Of a stretch of 8,906 nt of DNA, positions 1 to 6,547 are shown piece by piece. The position numbers were made by a program, and so were the translations under genes. Under the pieces are notes generated by a model, which saw only the letters and a program-made list of their open reading frames with translations, searched no databases and was not told the origin of the DNA. Position 1 is the stretch's first letter. Every line of letters starts with the position of its first letter. The stretch comes from Pyrinomonadaceae bacterium (lineage in GTDB: Bacteria; Acidobacteriota; Blastocatellia; Pyrinomonadales; Pyrinomonadaceae), in assembly GCA_013812565.1 (NCBI GenBank), contig JACCTF010000772.1, forward strand, positions 1 to 8,906. The letters are read 5' to 3'.

Positions 1-1062
1 GAGTGGGACGAAACGCAGCACTTTCCCGTCGAGCTTGTGCCGAAACTGAGCGAACTCGGTTTGATGGGTGTTATCTTCCCGGAGGAGTACGGCGGAGCCG
101 GAATGGGCTACGTCGAGTATGCGACCATCATCGAAGAACTCTCGCGGGTTGATGGATCAATCGGCATCTCGGTCGCTGCTCACAACTCCCTCTGCTCAAA
201 CCATATCTACATGTTCGGTACAGAAGCGCAGCGACAGAAATATCTGGTGCCGCTCGCGCAAGGTAAGCATTTAGGTGCGTGGGGATTAACCGAGGCGGGC
301 GCCGGCTCCGACGCTTCAGGCACACGCACTACGGCTGTCAGGCACAATGGGGGTTGGATCGTTAACGGCTCAAAGAACTTTATTACTCATGCCATCCACG
401 GTGATACCTGCGTCGCCGTCGCCGTCACGGATCGAGCTAAAGCTAACAAAGGTATTACCACCTTTATCTTTGAGAAGGGGATGAAGGGTTTCGCTCCAGC
501 AAAGAAAGAGAACAAACTGGGCCTTCGCGCATCTGAGACGGCGAGCGTCATCTTCGAAGATTGTTACGTGCCGGATGAAAACCGACTCGGCGATGAAGGT
601 CTCGGCTTCATCCATGCGCTGCAAATCCTTGATGGCGGGCGCATCTCGATTGCCGCGCTTTCAGTCGGCATCGCCCAGGGTGCGTATGAATCCGCAGTGC
701 GTTATGCCAAAGAGCGCGAGCAGTTTGGTAGACCCATCACAGAGTTCCAGGCCATCCAATTCAAACTCGCTGACATGGCGACTCAGATCGGAGCCGCGCG
801 CCTGCTTATGTACCAGGCTGCCTACCTAAAAGATCAAGGCAAGAAGGTTACAAAGGAATCCTCGATGGCAAAGCTCTTCGCTTCGGAGATGAGCGTCCGC
901 GTGTGCGAGGAAGCGATTCAAATTCACGGCGGCTACGGTTACACGAAAGATTACCCGCCTGAGAAATACTGGCGCGACTCCAAACTCTGCACCATCGGCG
1001 AAGGCACCTCGGAGATTCAGCGCATCGTGATCGCCCGGGAGTTGCTCAAGGAAGCGCTCTAA
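1..1062 (+). CDS. Acyl-CoA dehydrogenase, 5' end cut off by the window
   Basis: FAD-dependent enzyme that makes the alpha-beta double bond in an acyl-CoA and passes electrons to electron transfer flavoprotein; cytosolic. The frame is open from base 1 (it reads [13 protein letters not shown]), so the start lies upstream. With 353 residues visible and about 380 usual for the family, roughly 30 are missing. Seen: the first family signature LTEAGAGSD near residues 95-103, the [16 protein letters not shown] segment near 236, and the C-terminal block [13 protein letters not shown] followed by [10 protein letters not shown]. Glu334 of the visible part (GEGTSEIQ) matches the catalytic base of short- and medium-chain members. 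Substrate cannot be read from sequence. The next genes, meaB and the epimerase, suggest short or branched acyl-CoAs leading to propionyl-CoA, but that is inference. No frameshift is seen, and the gene ends with TAA before a repeat-filled gap. Confidence 0.95.
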   Translation, partial: EWDETQHFPVELVPKLSELGLMGVIFPEEYGGAGMGYVEYATIIEELSRVDGSIGISVAAHNSLCSNHIYMFGTEAQRQKYLVPLAQGKHLGAWGLTEAGAGSDASGTRTTAVRHNGGWIVNGSKNFITHAIHGDTCVAVAVTDRAKANKGITTFIFEKGMKGFAPAKKENKLGLRASETASVIFEDCYVPDENRLGDEGLGFIHALQILDGGRISIAALSVGIAQGAYESAVRYAKEREQFGRPITEFQAIQFKLADMATQIGAARLLMYQAAYLKDQGKKVTKESSMAKLFASEMSVRVCEEAIQIHGGYGYTKDYPPEKYWRDSKLCTIGEGTSEIQRIVIARELLKEAL

Positions 1063-1069
1063 AATTTGC

Positions 1070-1206
1070 TACCACAGACACGGAGATACAGAGTGAAGAT
1101 AGAAGGCAGTAGGCAGAAAGCAAAAGGCAGTAAGCAGCACGAAGTTTCTGACTGCCTTCTGCTCGCTTTCCTCCGCGTCTCTGTGCCTCTGTGCCTCTGT
1201 GCCTGA
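1070..1206. repeat. Imperfect long inverted repeat between the dehydrogenase and meaB
   Basis: The whole gap between the two genes is one imperfect palindrome. The left arm, from 1072, reads ccacagacacggagatac and continues to gaaggcagtaggcag. The right arm runs from about 1147 to 1206, and its reverse complement reads cacagaggcacagagacg and continues to gcagaaggcagtcag. The centre is low-complexity (aaaggcagtaagcag). The right arm ends in three exact tandem copies of ctctgtgc at 1179-1202, ten bases before the meaB ATG. The transcript could form a long imperfect hairpin. Similar 'ccacagacacggag' elements are dispersed in several bacterial phyla; from memory only, none searched here. No separate promoter or protein-coding gene is visible in the gap. 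Confidence 0.75.
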
Positions 1207-1211
1207 TCTGT

Positions 1212-2216
1212 ATGAGCATTGCAGTCAACTCCACAGAGATAGAGCGCATTCTTGCCGGCGATGTGCGCACCCTCGCCCGCGCTATCTCTAAAGTTGAAGA
1301 TGATGTGGAGAACGCGTCCGAGCTGATGCAGGCCATCTTCCCACTCACCGGACGAGGATTGATTGTTGGAATTACGGGCGCGCCCGGAGCGGGGAAGTCA
1401 TCGTTAGTTGATCGCCTGGCTACGCTTTATCGCGGGCGGGGTGAACGTGTTGGCATCATCGCGGTTGATCCATCGAGTCCGTTCTCGGGGGGAGCGATTC
1501 TCGGCGACCGCATACGGATGCAAACCCTTGGTCTTGATCCGGGCGTCTTCATCCGTTCGATGGCGACGCGCGGGCAACTCGGAGGTCTCGCGCGTGCGAC
1601 CGTTGATGCCGTGGCGATTCTGGATGCCGCCGGTTATGAAAAGATTATCGTAGAAACCGTCGGCGTCGGGCAGGACGAAGTGGAGATTGTTAAAACCGCG
1701 GACGTCTCAGTTGTCGTCTTAGTGCCGGGAATGGGTGATGACGTACAAGCGATCAAAGCCGGGATAATGGAGATCAGCGACGTCTTCGTGATTAACAAAG
1801 CTGACCGTGACGGCGTTCTGCGCACCGAGAAAGAGGTGGAAGCTCTTCTATCCCTCACGGAGCGCTCCGACGGGTGGCAGCCGCCGATTGTGAAGACCAT
1901 TGCCACGGAGAATAAAGGACTTGAGGAACTGGCTGACGCAATCGAACGCTTCCACATTTTCCAGTCGAAGACAGCGGCGAGCCGCGAGCGCCGCAGCCAG
2001 ATCGCGCGCTGGCGAATCATCGAACTCCTGCGCGAACGCCTGCTTGCCCGTGTGCTCGGCACCGACGCGGCGACGGAGCGACTCAACGCTCTGGCCGCAG
2101 AAGTCGCAGACAAACGGCGAGACCCTTATTCGGCAGTAGAGGAACTGATGAACAGGAGTCAGGAGTCAGGAGACAGAAGTCAGAAGCAAGAACATATGCC
2201 GACTTCTGCTGCCTGA
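1212..2216 (+). CDS. meaB: MeaB/ArgK-type G3E-family GTPase, methylmalonyl-CoA mutase chaperone
   Basis: P-loop GTPase that gates cobalamin delivery to adenosylcobalamin-dependent methylmalonyl-CoA mutase and protects the enzyme from inactivation; cytosolic, acting as a dimer with the mutase. Seen, numbering from ATG 1212: P-loop GAPGAGKSS at 56-64; the conserved VDPSSPFSGGAILGDR segment; ETVGVGQDEVEIV (switch/Walker B region); and NKAD at 195-198 for guanine specificity. These match the MeaB/ArgK family across 334 residues. An in-frame GTG at 1191 would add MPLCLIC, but it lies in the tandem repeat, so ATG 1212 is chosen; neither start has a Shine-Dalgarno sequence. The family-like part ends near DPYSAVEELM. 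The last 21 residues (from about 2151) are Ser/Gln/Glu-rich and encoded by the next inverted repeat. The gene sits directly before the epimerase, the expected context; the mutase is not in the window. Confidence 0.96.
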   Translation: MSIAVNSTEIERILAGDVRTLARAISKVEDDVENASELMQAIFPLTGRGLIVGITGAPGAGKSSLVDRLATLYRGRGERVGIIAVDPSSPFSGGAILGDRIRMQTLGLDPGVFIRSMATRGQLGGLARATVDAVAILDAAGYEKIIVETVGVGQDEVEIVKTADVSVVVLVPGMGDDVQAIKAGIMEISDVFVINKADRDGVLRTEKEVEALLSLTERSDGWQPPIVKTIATENKGLEELADAIERFHIFQSKTAASRERRSQIARWRIIELLRERLLARVLGTDAATERLNALAAEVADKRRDPYSAVEELMNRSQESGDRSQKQEHMPTSAA

Positions 2217-2250
2217 TCTCTGTATTCTGACCCCTGACTTTTGCCTTCTT
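2153..2250. repeat. Imperfect inverted repeat spanning the meaB 3' end and the meaB-epimerase gap
   Basis: Left arm 2153-2190 holds repeated 'caggagtcagg' and 'cagaagtcagaag' units. The reverse complement of the right arm (2201-2250) reads aagtcaggggtcagaatac and continues to gcagcagaagtc. The arms pair imperfectly around a short centre near caagaacatatgcc. The left arm and centre are translated as the end of MeaB, whose TGA stop is at 2214-2216 inside the right arm. The right arm ends about five bases before the epimerase ATG. Base content and repeat style are related to the elements at 1070 and 8139. Confidence 0.75.
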
Positions 2251-2255
2251 GAATT

Positions 2256-2666
2256 ATGAAGATTGAGCACATCGGCATTGCGACTCCGCGAATTGATACG
2301 GCAGTTGGCTTCTGGCGTGACGCGCTTGGATTAAGCGCGTTCGAAGCGGAAGAAATCGCTGAGCAACAAGTGCGCGTTTTGATGCTTCCAATCGGTGAGA
2401 CGCATGTCGAGTTGCTTGAGCCGACTGGGCCGGAATCGCCGATTGCAAGATTTTTGGAGAAACATGGAGCAGGAATTCATCACATCGCCCTGCGGGTTGA
2501 TGATATTCGTGCAGCACTCGCCCGCTTGAAAGAGCACGGCGCGCGTTTAATTGACGAAACCCCGCGCGTGGGCGCAGGCGGGTGTCTGGTGGCATTTATT
2601 CATCCGTCATCGGCGGGCAGTGTGCTTGTCGAATTAGTTGAGCATAAGAAGAACAACGAACATTAA
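2256..2666 (+). CDS. mce: Methylmalonyl-CoA epimerase (VOC fold)
   Basis: Interconverts the (S)- and (R)-epimers of methylmalonyl-CoA, linking propionyl-CoA carboxylase to the mutase; a cytosolic metal-dependent member of the vicinal oxygen chelate (glyoxalase/bleomycin resistance) superfamily. The 136 residues match the usual length. Seen: N-terminal strand MKIEHIGIATP with His5, the ETHVELLEP strand with Glu52, GIHHIALRVDDI with His76, the family block LIDETPRVGAGG, and the final strand VLVELVE with Glu126. His5, Glu52, His76 and Glu126 are the probable metal ligands by position in the two beta-alpha-beta-beta-beta repeats. ATG 2256 is the only sensible start because His5 must lie close behind it. 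No Shine-Dalgarno sequence precedes it; the upstream inverted repeat ends five bases away. Its order after meaB supports the assignment over a generic glyoxalase. Confidence 0.94.
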   Translation: MKIEHIGIATPRIDTAVGFWRDALGLSAFEAEEIAEQQVRVLMLPIGETHVELLEPTGPESPIARFLEKHGAGIHHIALRVDDIRAALARLKEHGARLIDETPRVGAGGCLVAFIHPSSAGSVLVELVEHKKNNEH

Positions 2667-2670
2667 AGGA

Positions 2671-2676
2671 AGAGGT
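2671..2676 (+). promoter_or_regulatory. Ribosome binding site that decides the start of the prolyl isomerase
   Basis: The purine-rich stretch aaaggaagagg begins at the epimerase stop codon and lies about seven bases before TTG 2683. It supports TTG 2683 over the upstream in-frame TTG 2638, which lies inside the epimerase and would prepend a charged stretch to the signal peptide. Confidence 0.6.
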
Positions 2677-2682
2677 CGTATC

Positions 2683-3993
2683 TTGAATTCAATTACGAAA
2701 GCAATAATTGTCGTCGCCATTGCCTTGTCCTGCCTCGCAGGGCTTTTCGTGTGGCAGACGCAAGCCAAGCGAACTGAAACTGTTAACTTATCTGCTAAAG
2801 ACATGGAGTTGATCGCGGAGAGTATTCCGCCGCAGGCGCGCGTGCAGCTTGCCTCAAACGGTGAGATGCGTCGCGAGTTCGCGAAAGACTTGCGTCAACT
2901 GCTCGCGATTGCTGAGGAAGCTAAATCCACGGGCGTCGCAGATCGCCCGGAGGTCCAGTTTCAACTCGATCTTTCCCGCTCATTCGTCGTCGCACAAAAT
3001 TACCTGTTGAAGCAGCGTGCGGTGGGAGGCCAGGTGAAGATTGATCAGATCATTCCGCAGGCCGAGGTTGATGCATTTCTTAAAGACCCTGTACAGGAAA
3101 CGAAGTTTAAGAAGCTTTTGGAGAGAATGAAGAAGGCGGAGATGCTACCGGCGACGGCGCTAGAGGGTGAGCAACTGGAGAAGTTAAAGCAGAACTGGGC
3201 GCAAACTATGGTGGCTGAACGTAAAGGCCTCGCGGCCGGCGTTGATAAGGAACGCAAAACACAATTGCAGCTTATGCTTCAGCAATCGCGCATCCTGGTT
3301 GACGCTTACGCTAAGCAGTTGGAGCCACGCATCAAAGCAACCGACGCAGATCTCGATGCTTACGTTGCGAAGCACCCGGAACTCGATCCAAAGCAGGCGC
3401 GAGCAAAAGCGGAAGATATACTGCGACGCGTCCGCGCGGGCGAAGACTTCACCGCACTCGCGAAAGAGTTCTCCGCCGATCCGAGCAAAGAAGATGGCGG
3501 TGATCTTGGCTGGTTCGCTCGCGAACGCATGGTAAAGCCGTTTGCAGATGCGGCCTTCGCCTTGAAGCCCGGCGAGGTCAGCGACATCGTCGAAACACAA
3601 TTCGGATTCCACATTATCAAAGTGGATGAGCGCCGCACAGACAAAGGAGCTGACGGCAAGCCCGAGGAACAAGTGAAAGCGCGGCACATCCTAATTACCG
3701 CGGGCGGCGGACAGCCAGCCAATCCACTTGCACCGCCGCAGACACCGCGCGAGCAGGCACGCGCCGCTGTCGAGCGGGAGAAGCAAGAAAAACTCCTTGA
3801 AGAGATTATGCAGCGAACGCGCGTTGAAGTTGCGGCGGAGTTCGCGGTCGCCCAGCCAACTCCGCCGCCTATGCCCGCGCAAATTCCCGGCATGCCGCCA
3901 GGTCAAGGTGGGGGAGCTCCGTCACCATCACAACAAGCGCCCGCACCTGCGCAAAGCGGTTCGCCGCGTCCCGGCGCGCCGGCAGAACAGTAG
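2683..3993 (+). CDS. Secreted or membrane-anchored parvulin-type peptidyl-prolyl isomerase, apparently permuted, with a Pro-rich tail
   Basis: Probable envelope foldase of the SurA/PrsA/parvulin group. From TTG 2683 it has 436 residues. Residues 1-28 form a signal peptide or anchor (hydrophobic 7-24, possible cleavage after TQA). Residues 30-225 are charged and helical, like the chaperone part of such proteins, with no motif I can name. The catalytic domain follows: helix KAEDILRRVRAGEDF from 242, GGDLGW at 272-277, and FGFHIIK at 307-313 with His310. The usual first strand, 'ArHIL', is missing before residue 242, where the sequence runs straight from KHPELDPKQARA into the helix. Instead VKARHILIT appears after the last strand, with His335. 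Residues 390-436 are low-complexity Pro/Gly/Gln/Ala. The ribosome binding site overlaps the epimerase stop, so the two genes are probably co-transcribed. The family is secure; the substrate is unknown. Confidence 0.88.
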   Translation: MNSITKAIIVVAIALSCLAGLFVWQTQAKRTETVNLSAKDMELIAESIPPQARVQLASNGEMRREFAKDLRQLLAIAEEAKSTGVADRPEVQFQLDLSRSFVVAQNYLLKQRAVGGQVKIDQIIPQAEVDAFLKDPVQETKFKKLLERMKKAEMLPATALEGEQLEKLKQNWAQTMVAERKGLAAGVDKERKTQLQLMLQQSRILVDAYAKQLEPRIKATDADLDAYVAKHPELDPKQARAKAEDILRRVRAGEDFTALAKEFSADPSKEDGGDLGWFARERMVKPFADAAFALKPGEVSDIVETQFGFHIIKVDERRTDKGADGKPEEQVKARHILITAGGGQPANPLAPPQTPREQARAAVEREKQEKLLEEIMQRTRVEVAAEFAVAQPTPPPMPAQIPGMPPGQGGGAPSPSQQAPAPAQSGSPRPGAPAEQ

Positions 3994-4035
3994 TGTTGGG
4001 CAGGCAGTACGCGCAAAATTACTGAAGGCAGTATC

Positions 4036-4890
4036 GTGGAGGCCGTAGCGATTCGATTAGGTGATTACCGCATCGAGATTGTGCCCGACGCGGAGTTCGG
4101 CTTGGACGGCGGCGCGATGTTCGGCGTGGTGCCGCGCACGTTGTGGTCCAAGCCAGCGCCTCCCGATGATCACAACCGTATCCGCCTGAGTATGAACTGC
4201 TTGTTTATCGAAGCGGGCCGTGAACGAATTTTGGTTGAGACCGGGATCGGTGATAAATGGTCGGCCAAGCACGCCGCGATTTACAATATCAAACGTGAGC
4301 GAACGCTCGGCGAATCAGTGCGCATAATCACTGGCGTTCCACCTGAAGAAATCACCATCGTCATCAACACGCATCTTCACTTTGACCATGCGGGCGGTAA
4401 CACAACAGGCGATACGGAAGGGAAGCTGGTGCCGACCTTCCCCAATGCCCGCTACTTTGTTTCGCGTGGCGAGTTTAATCACGCTGAAGCCCCTCTGGAG
4501 CGCGACCGTTCCAGTTATATGCCGGAGGATTGGCGACCGGTTAGCGACGCGGGGCAGTTGGAGTTGAAGCTCGCGGAGTATGAGGTCGTGCCGGGACTGT
4601 GGATGGAGACGGTGCCGGGTCATAATCGCACAATGCAGTGCATGCGATTGGAGCGCGGTGGCAGAACGCTCTACAGCTTTGTTGACCTCGTGCCGACGCG
4701 TGCTCATGTGCCTTATGCGTGGATCATGAGCTATGATCTTTACCCGGTCGAGACTTTGGAAGCGAAGAAGCGACTGCTTCCGCAGGCAGCGCGTGAAGAA
4801 TGGCTCTGCTTTTTCTACCATGACGCAGACCTGCCCTTGTGCCGCTTGATCGAGGAAGACGGTAAGCTTCGCGCTGTGGAGTACGGGTAA
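4036..4890 (+). CDS. Metallo-beta-lactamase-fold hydrolase
   Basis: Zinc-type hydrolase of the metallo-beta-lactamase superfamily, 284 residues, with no signal peptide, so cytosolic. Seen, numbering from GTG 4036: the core motif HLHFDHAGG with His113, His115, Asp117 and His118; PGHNRT with His196; FVDLVPT with Asp217; and a late FYHDAD with His262. Together these give the full usual set for a dinuclear metal site. VETGIGDKW near residue 75 is the family's 'DTG' turn. The overall arrangement resembles lactonase-like and generic MBL-fold hydrolases rather than true beta-lactamases or RNase Z. The substrate cannot be assigned. GTG is the first start in the frame and is preceded by gaagg seven bases upstream. 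It lies 42 bases after the prolyl isomerase, so it may belong to the same transcript. Confidence 0.9.
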   Translation: MEAVAIRLGDYRIEIVPDAEFGLDGGAMFGVVPRTLWSKPAPPDDHNRIRLSMNCLFIEAGRERILVETGIGDKWSAKHAAIYNIKRERTLGESVRIITGVPPEEITIVINTHLHFDHAGGNTTGDTEGKLVPTFPNARYFVSRGEFNHAEAPLERDRSSYMPEDWRPVSDAGQLELKLAEYEVVPGLWMETVPGHNRTMQCMRLERGGRTLYSFVDLVPTRAHVPYAWIMSYDLYPVETLEAKKRLLPQAAREEWLCFFYHDADLPLCRLIEEDGKLRAVEYG

Positions 4891-4967
4891 GATCAAGCGA
4901 GAATCGCCGCGGTAAGGTAGCAAGAGATGTCGGTGTTTCATACAGTTTTCGCAGAGATAGGGAGCAT

Positions 4968-5849
4968 ATGGCAACAGCACAGATCGGCATCATCGGCGGC
5001 AGCGGCCTCTATCAGATGCCCGAGTTGAAAGAGGTTGAAGATGTTCGTATCGAAACTCCGTTTGGCGATCCTTCGGATGCCTTTATCATCGGAACGCTCG
5101 AAGGCGTGCGCGTTGCTTTTCTGCCGCGTCATGGGCGCGGCCACCGGCTGACGCCAACGGAGTTACCTTTTCGAGCGAACATCTATGCGATGAAGTTGCT
5201 TGGCGTGGAACGTATTCTGTCGGCTTCTGCTGTTGGTTCGTTGCAGGAACAGTATGCGCCGCTCGACATGGTGATCCCCGATCAGTTCTTTGATCGAACG
5301 CGCGCCCGCGTCCGCGAATCGACCTTTTTTGGCGAAGGCATCGTCGCCCATATCACCTTTGCGCATCCGGTGTGCGATGAAGTCGGAGAAGCTCTGCAAG
5401 AATCATGCAACCAGGCGAATGTACGAGCGCATCGCGGCGGGACGTACCTATGCATGGAAGGGCCGGCGTTTTCGACCAAGGCCGAATCGAACTTCTACAG
5501 GTCGATGGGCATGGATGTTATCGGCATGACGAACTTGCAGGAAGCCAAACTTGCGCGCGAAGCGGAGATCTGTTATGCCACGCTCGCGCTTGTCACGGAT
5601 TATGATTGCTGGCATGAAGATCATGATGCCGTATCGGTAGAGACTGTAGTTGAGTATCTGAACAAGAACGTGCGGAACGCGCAGAACGTGATGCGCGAAG
5701 CGGTGAAGCGGCTCAGCACTCAACCGCGCAGTTGCAAATGCGGATCAGCGTTGAAGAGTGCAATCTTTACGGCACCGGAACTCTGGCCAGAAGCAACAAC
5801 GAAAAAGCTTGATGCCATCATCAGAAAATACATTCCGCAGAAAGTATGA
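4968..5849 (+). CDS. mtnP: S-methyl-5'-thioadenosine phosphorylase
   Basis: Cleaves methylthioadenosine, a by-product of polyamine and related pathways, with phosphate to adenine and 5-methylthioribose-1-phosphate; cytosolic, methionine and purine salvage. The 293 residues fit the family. Seen: [10 protein letters not shown] at 6-15 (phosphate loop), PRHGRGH at 53-59, [20 protein letters not shown] from 87, [13 protein letters not shown] from 162, [15 protein letters not shown] from 186, and TDYDCWH with Asp211 and Asp213. That Asp pair is the adenine-recognising pair of MTAP-type rather than guanine/hypoxanthine-type phosphorylases. A Cys-X-Cys motif (CKC, 256-258) occurs near the end, as in many bacterial and archaeal members. 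ATG 4968 has the purine-rich stretch atagggag just upstream. No other methionine-salvage gene is visible nearby. The 77-base gap before it holds nothing I can name. Confidence 0.95.
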   Translation: MATAQIGIIGGSGLYQMPELKEVEDVRIETPFGDPSDAFIIGTLEGVRVAFLPRHGRGHRLTPTELPFRANIYAMKLLGVERILSASAVGSLQEQYAPLDMVIPDQFFDRTRARVRESTFFGEGIVAHITFAHPVCDEVGEALQESCNQANVRAHRGGTYLCMEGPAFSTKAESNFYRSMGMDVIGMTNLQEAKLAREAEICYATLALVTDYDCWHEDHDAVSVETVVEYLNKNVRNAQNVMREAVKRLSTQPRSCKCGSALKSAIFTAPELWPEATTKKLDAIIRKYIPQKV

Positions 5850-5879
5850 TGCGGAACGCATGATAAGGACGAAAGTTAA

Positions 5880-5936
5880 GAGTTCACGGTTTAGCGTGTC
5901 GGTTCACAAAGCCACAGCTCGAAAGCTGAGCTTTCA
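5880..5936. repeat. Cluster of short palindromes in the gap after mtnP
   Basis: The 123-base gap (5850-5972) contains cacggtttagcgtg (5886-5899), an imperfect palindrome with CACG/CGTG ends. The hexamer gttcac occurs on both sides of it (5882-5887 and 5902-5907). Further on is gaaagctgagctttc (5921-5935), a palindrome with 7-bp arms around one base. The look is of a decayed dispersed repeat or a protein-binding site. There is no T-tract typical of a terminator, and no coding sequence. Confidence 0.45.
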
Positions 5937-5972
5937 ACATTCCACGTCTTCAAAATTCCGAGAGGTGTGATT

Positions 5973-6449
5973 ATGAAGAATGTTGCTTTAACGATTTGCA
6001 GCCTCGCGTTATTTCTATTTTGTGCGATGCCTGTTGCGCTGGCTCAAGGCGCAAGTCGTGGGCCTGATCCGACGACGGTGCGCGATCCCGAGTTAGAGAA
6101 GGAGTCGAAACACAACCTGGAAGTAGCCCGCCACTATTTCAAATTAAAGAAAGCTTACCGCGCCGCGATTGGTCGTTGCGAAGAGATTATCGCGGGCAAC
6201 CCGAACTTTGCGCGGATAGATGAAGTGCTCTACATCGCGGGCGCGAGCAGTTTGTACTTGTCGCAAAATCGCGGCAAGCAAGCTCCCACGCTTGCGGCCG
6301 ATAAGCTGCGCGATGACGCACGCGAATACTGGTCGCGCCTTGTCAACGAATTTCCCAACAGTGACTTTCGTGAACGTGCGGAAAACGAGTTGCGCTCTCT
6401 CGGCGGCTTAAAACCGAAAGATCAGAAAGCGGAAGGCGCTAAGCAATAG
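5973..6449 (+). CDS. Small secreted helical protein, BamD/TPR-like
   Basis: 158 residues from ATG 5973, with agaggtg a few bases upstream as ribosome binding site; an in-frame GTG at 5967 overlaps that site and is rejected. The N-terminus (1-24) is a clear Sec signal peptide with hydrophobic core LTICSLALFLF and ALA before the likely cleavage at Gln25. The only Cys residues (9 and 17) lie inside the hydrophobic segment, not in a lipobox, so it is probably soluble in the periplasm or exported. The mature part is helical and TPR-like: a helix pair around HNLEVARHYFKLKKAY and IGRCEEIIAGNPNF, then LYIAGASSLYL, then REYWSRLVNEFPNSDFRERA. The 'A..Y..L...FPNS.F...A' pattern is characteristic of BamD/YfiO and CpoB-like TPR units. 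The exact partner is unknown, and a role in outer-membrane assembly is a guess from the family. Confidence 0.8.
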   Translation: MKNVALTICSLALFLFCAMPVALAQGASRGPDPTTVRDPELEKESKHNLEVARHYFKLKKAYRAAIGRCEEIIAGNPNFARIDEVLYIAGASSLYLSQNRGKQAPTLAADKLRDDAREYWSRLVNEFPNSDFRERAENELRSLGGLKPKDQKAEGAKQ

Positions 6450-6461
6450 ACGTCTAAGCTT
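6441..6461. repeat. Palindrome over the stop codon of the BamD-like gene
   Basis: The perfect 10-bp palindrome tagacgtcta (6447-6456) begins with the TAG stop codon. Flanking aagc and gctt extend it imperfectly. A pyrimidine-rich run (ttctctttt, 6460-6468) follows, so a weak intrinsic terminator is possible, but the stem is short and interrupted. The remainder of the 98-base gap to the kinase shows no convincing promoter. Confidence 0.3.
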
Positions 6462-6547
6462 TCTCTTTTCGTCACCACCATGTTTTTACCGCTCAAGAAA
6501 CAATGCCACAACGAAAGCTCCTTGCATCATAAACAAAGGGATCGAGA

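Noticed and set aside
1179..1202. CRISPR-like or other repeat array
   Set aside because: Only three contiguous 8-bp units with no spacers; it is a simple tandem repeat within an inverted repeat.
1191..1211. GTG 1191 as the meaB start
   Set aside because: It lies in the tandem ctctgtgc repeat and adds MPLCLIC, unlike any MeaB N-terminus I know; ATG 1212 gives the normal N-terminus.
1046..1348. Minus-strand ORF across the dehydrogenase-meaB gap
   Set aside because: It is composed of the repeat and the antisense of two secure genes; its product is low-complexity (repeated Leu/Ser/Ala/Tyr) without motif.
2638..2682. Upstream TTG start for the prolyl isomerase overlapping the epimerase
   Set aside because: It would put a charged Arg/Lys stretch of 15 residues before the signal peptide and lacks a ribosome binding site, whereas TTG 2683 has ggaagagg at proper spacing.
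3360..3893. Long minus-strand ORF inside the prolyl isomerase
   Set aside because: It is antisense to a well-supported gene and its Ser/Arg/Ala-rich product has no recognisable domain.
4003..4033. Repeated ggcagta (4003-4009 and 4027-4033) before the MBL gene as an operator
   Set aside because: Two seven-base copies in 31 bases are weak evidence, and they have no symmetry.
5758..5970. Plus-strand ORF from the mtnP end into the following gap
   Set aside because: It starts inside mtnP in another frame, is Ser/Lys/Arg-rich and runs through the palindrome cluster; no start signal.
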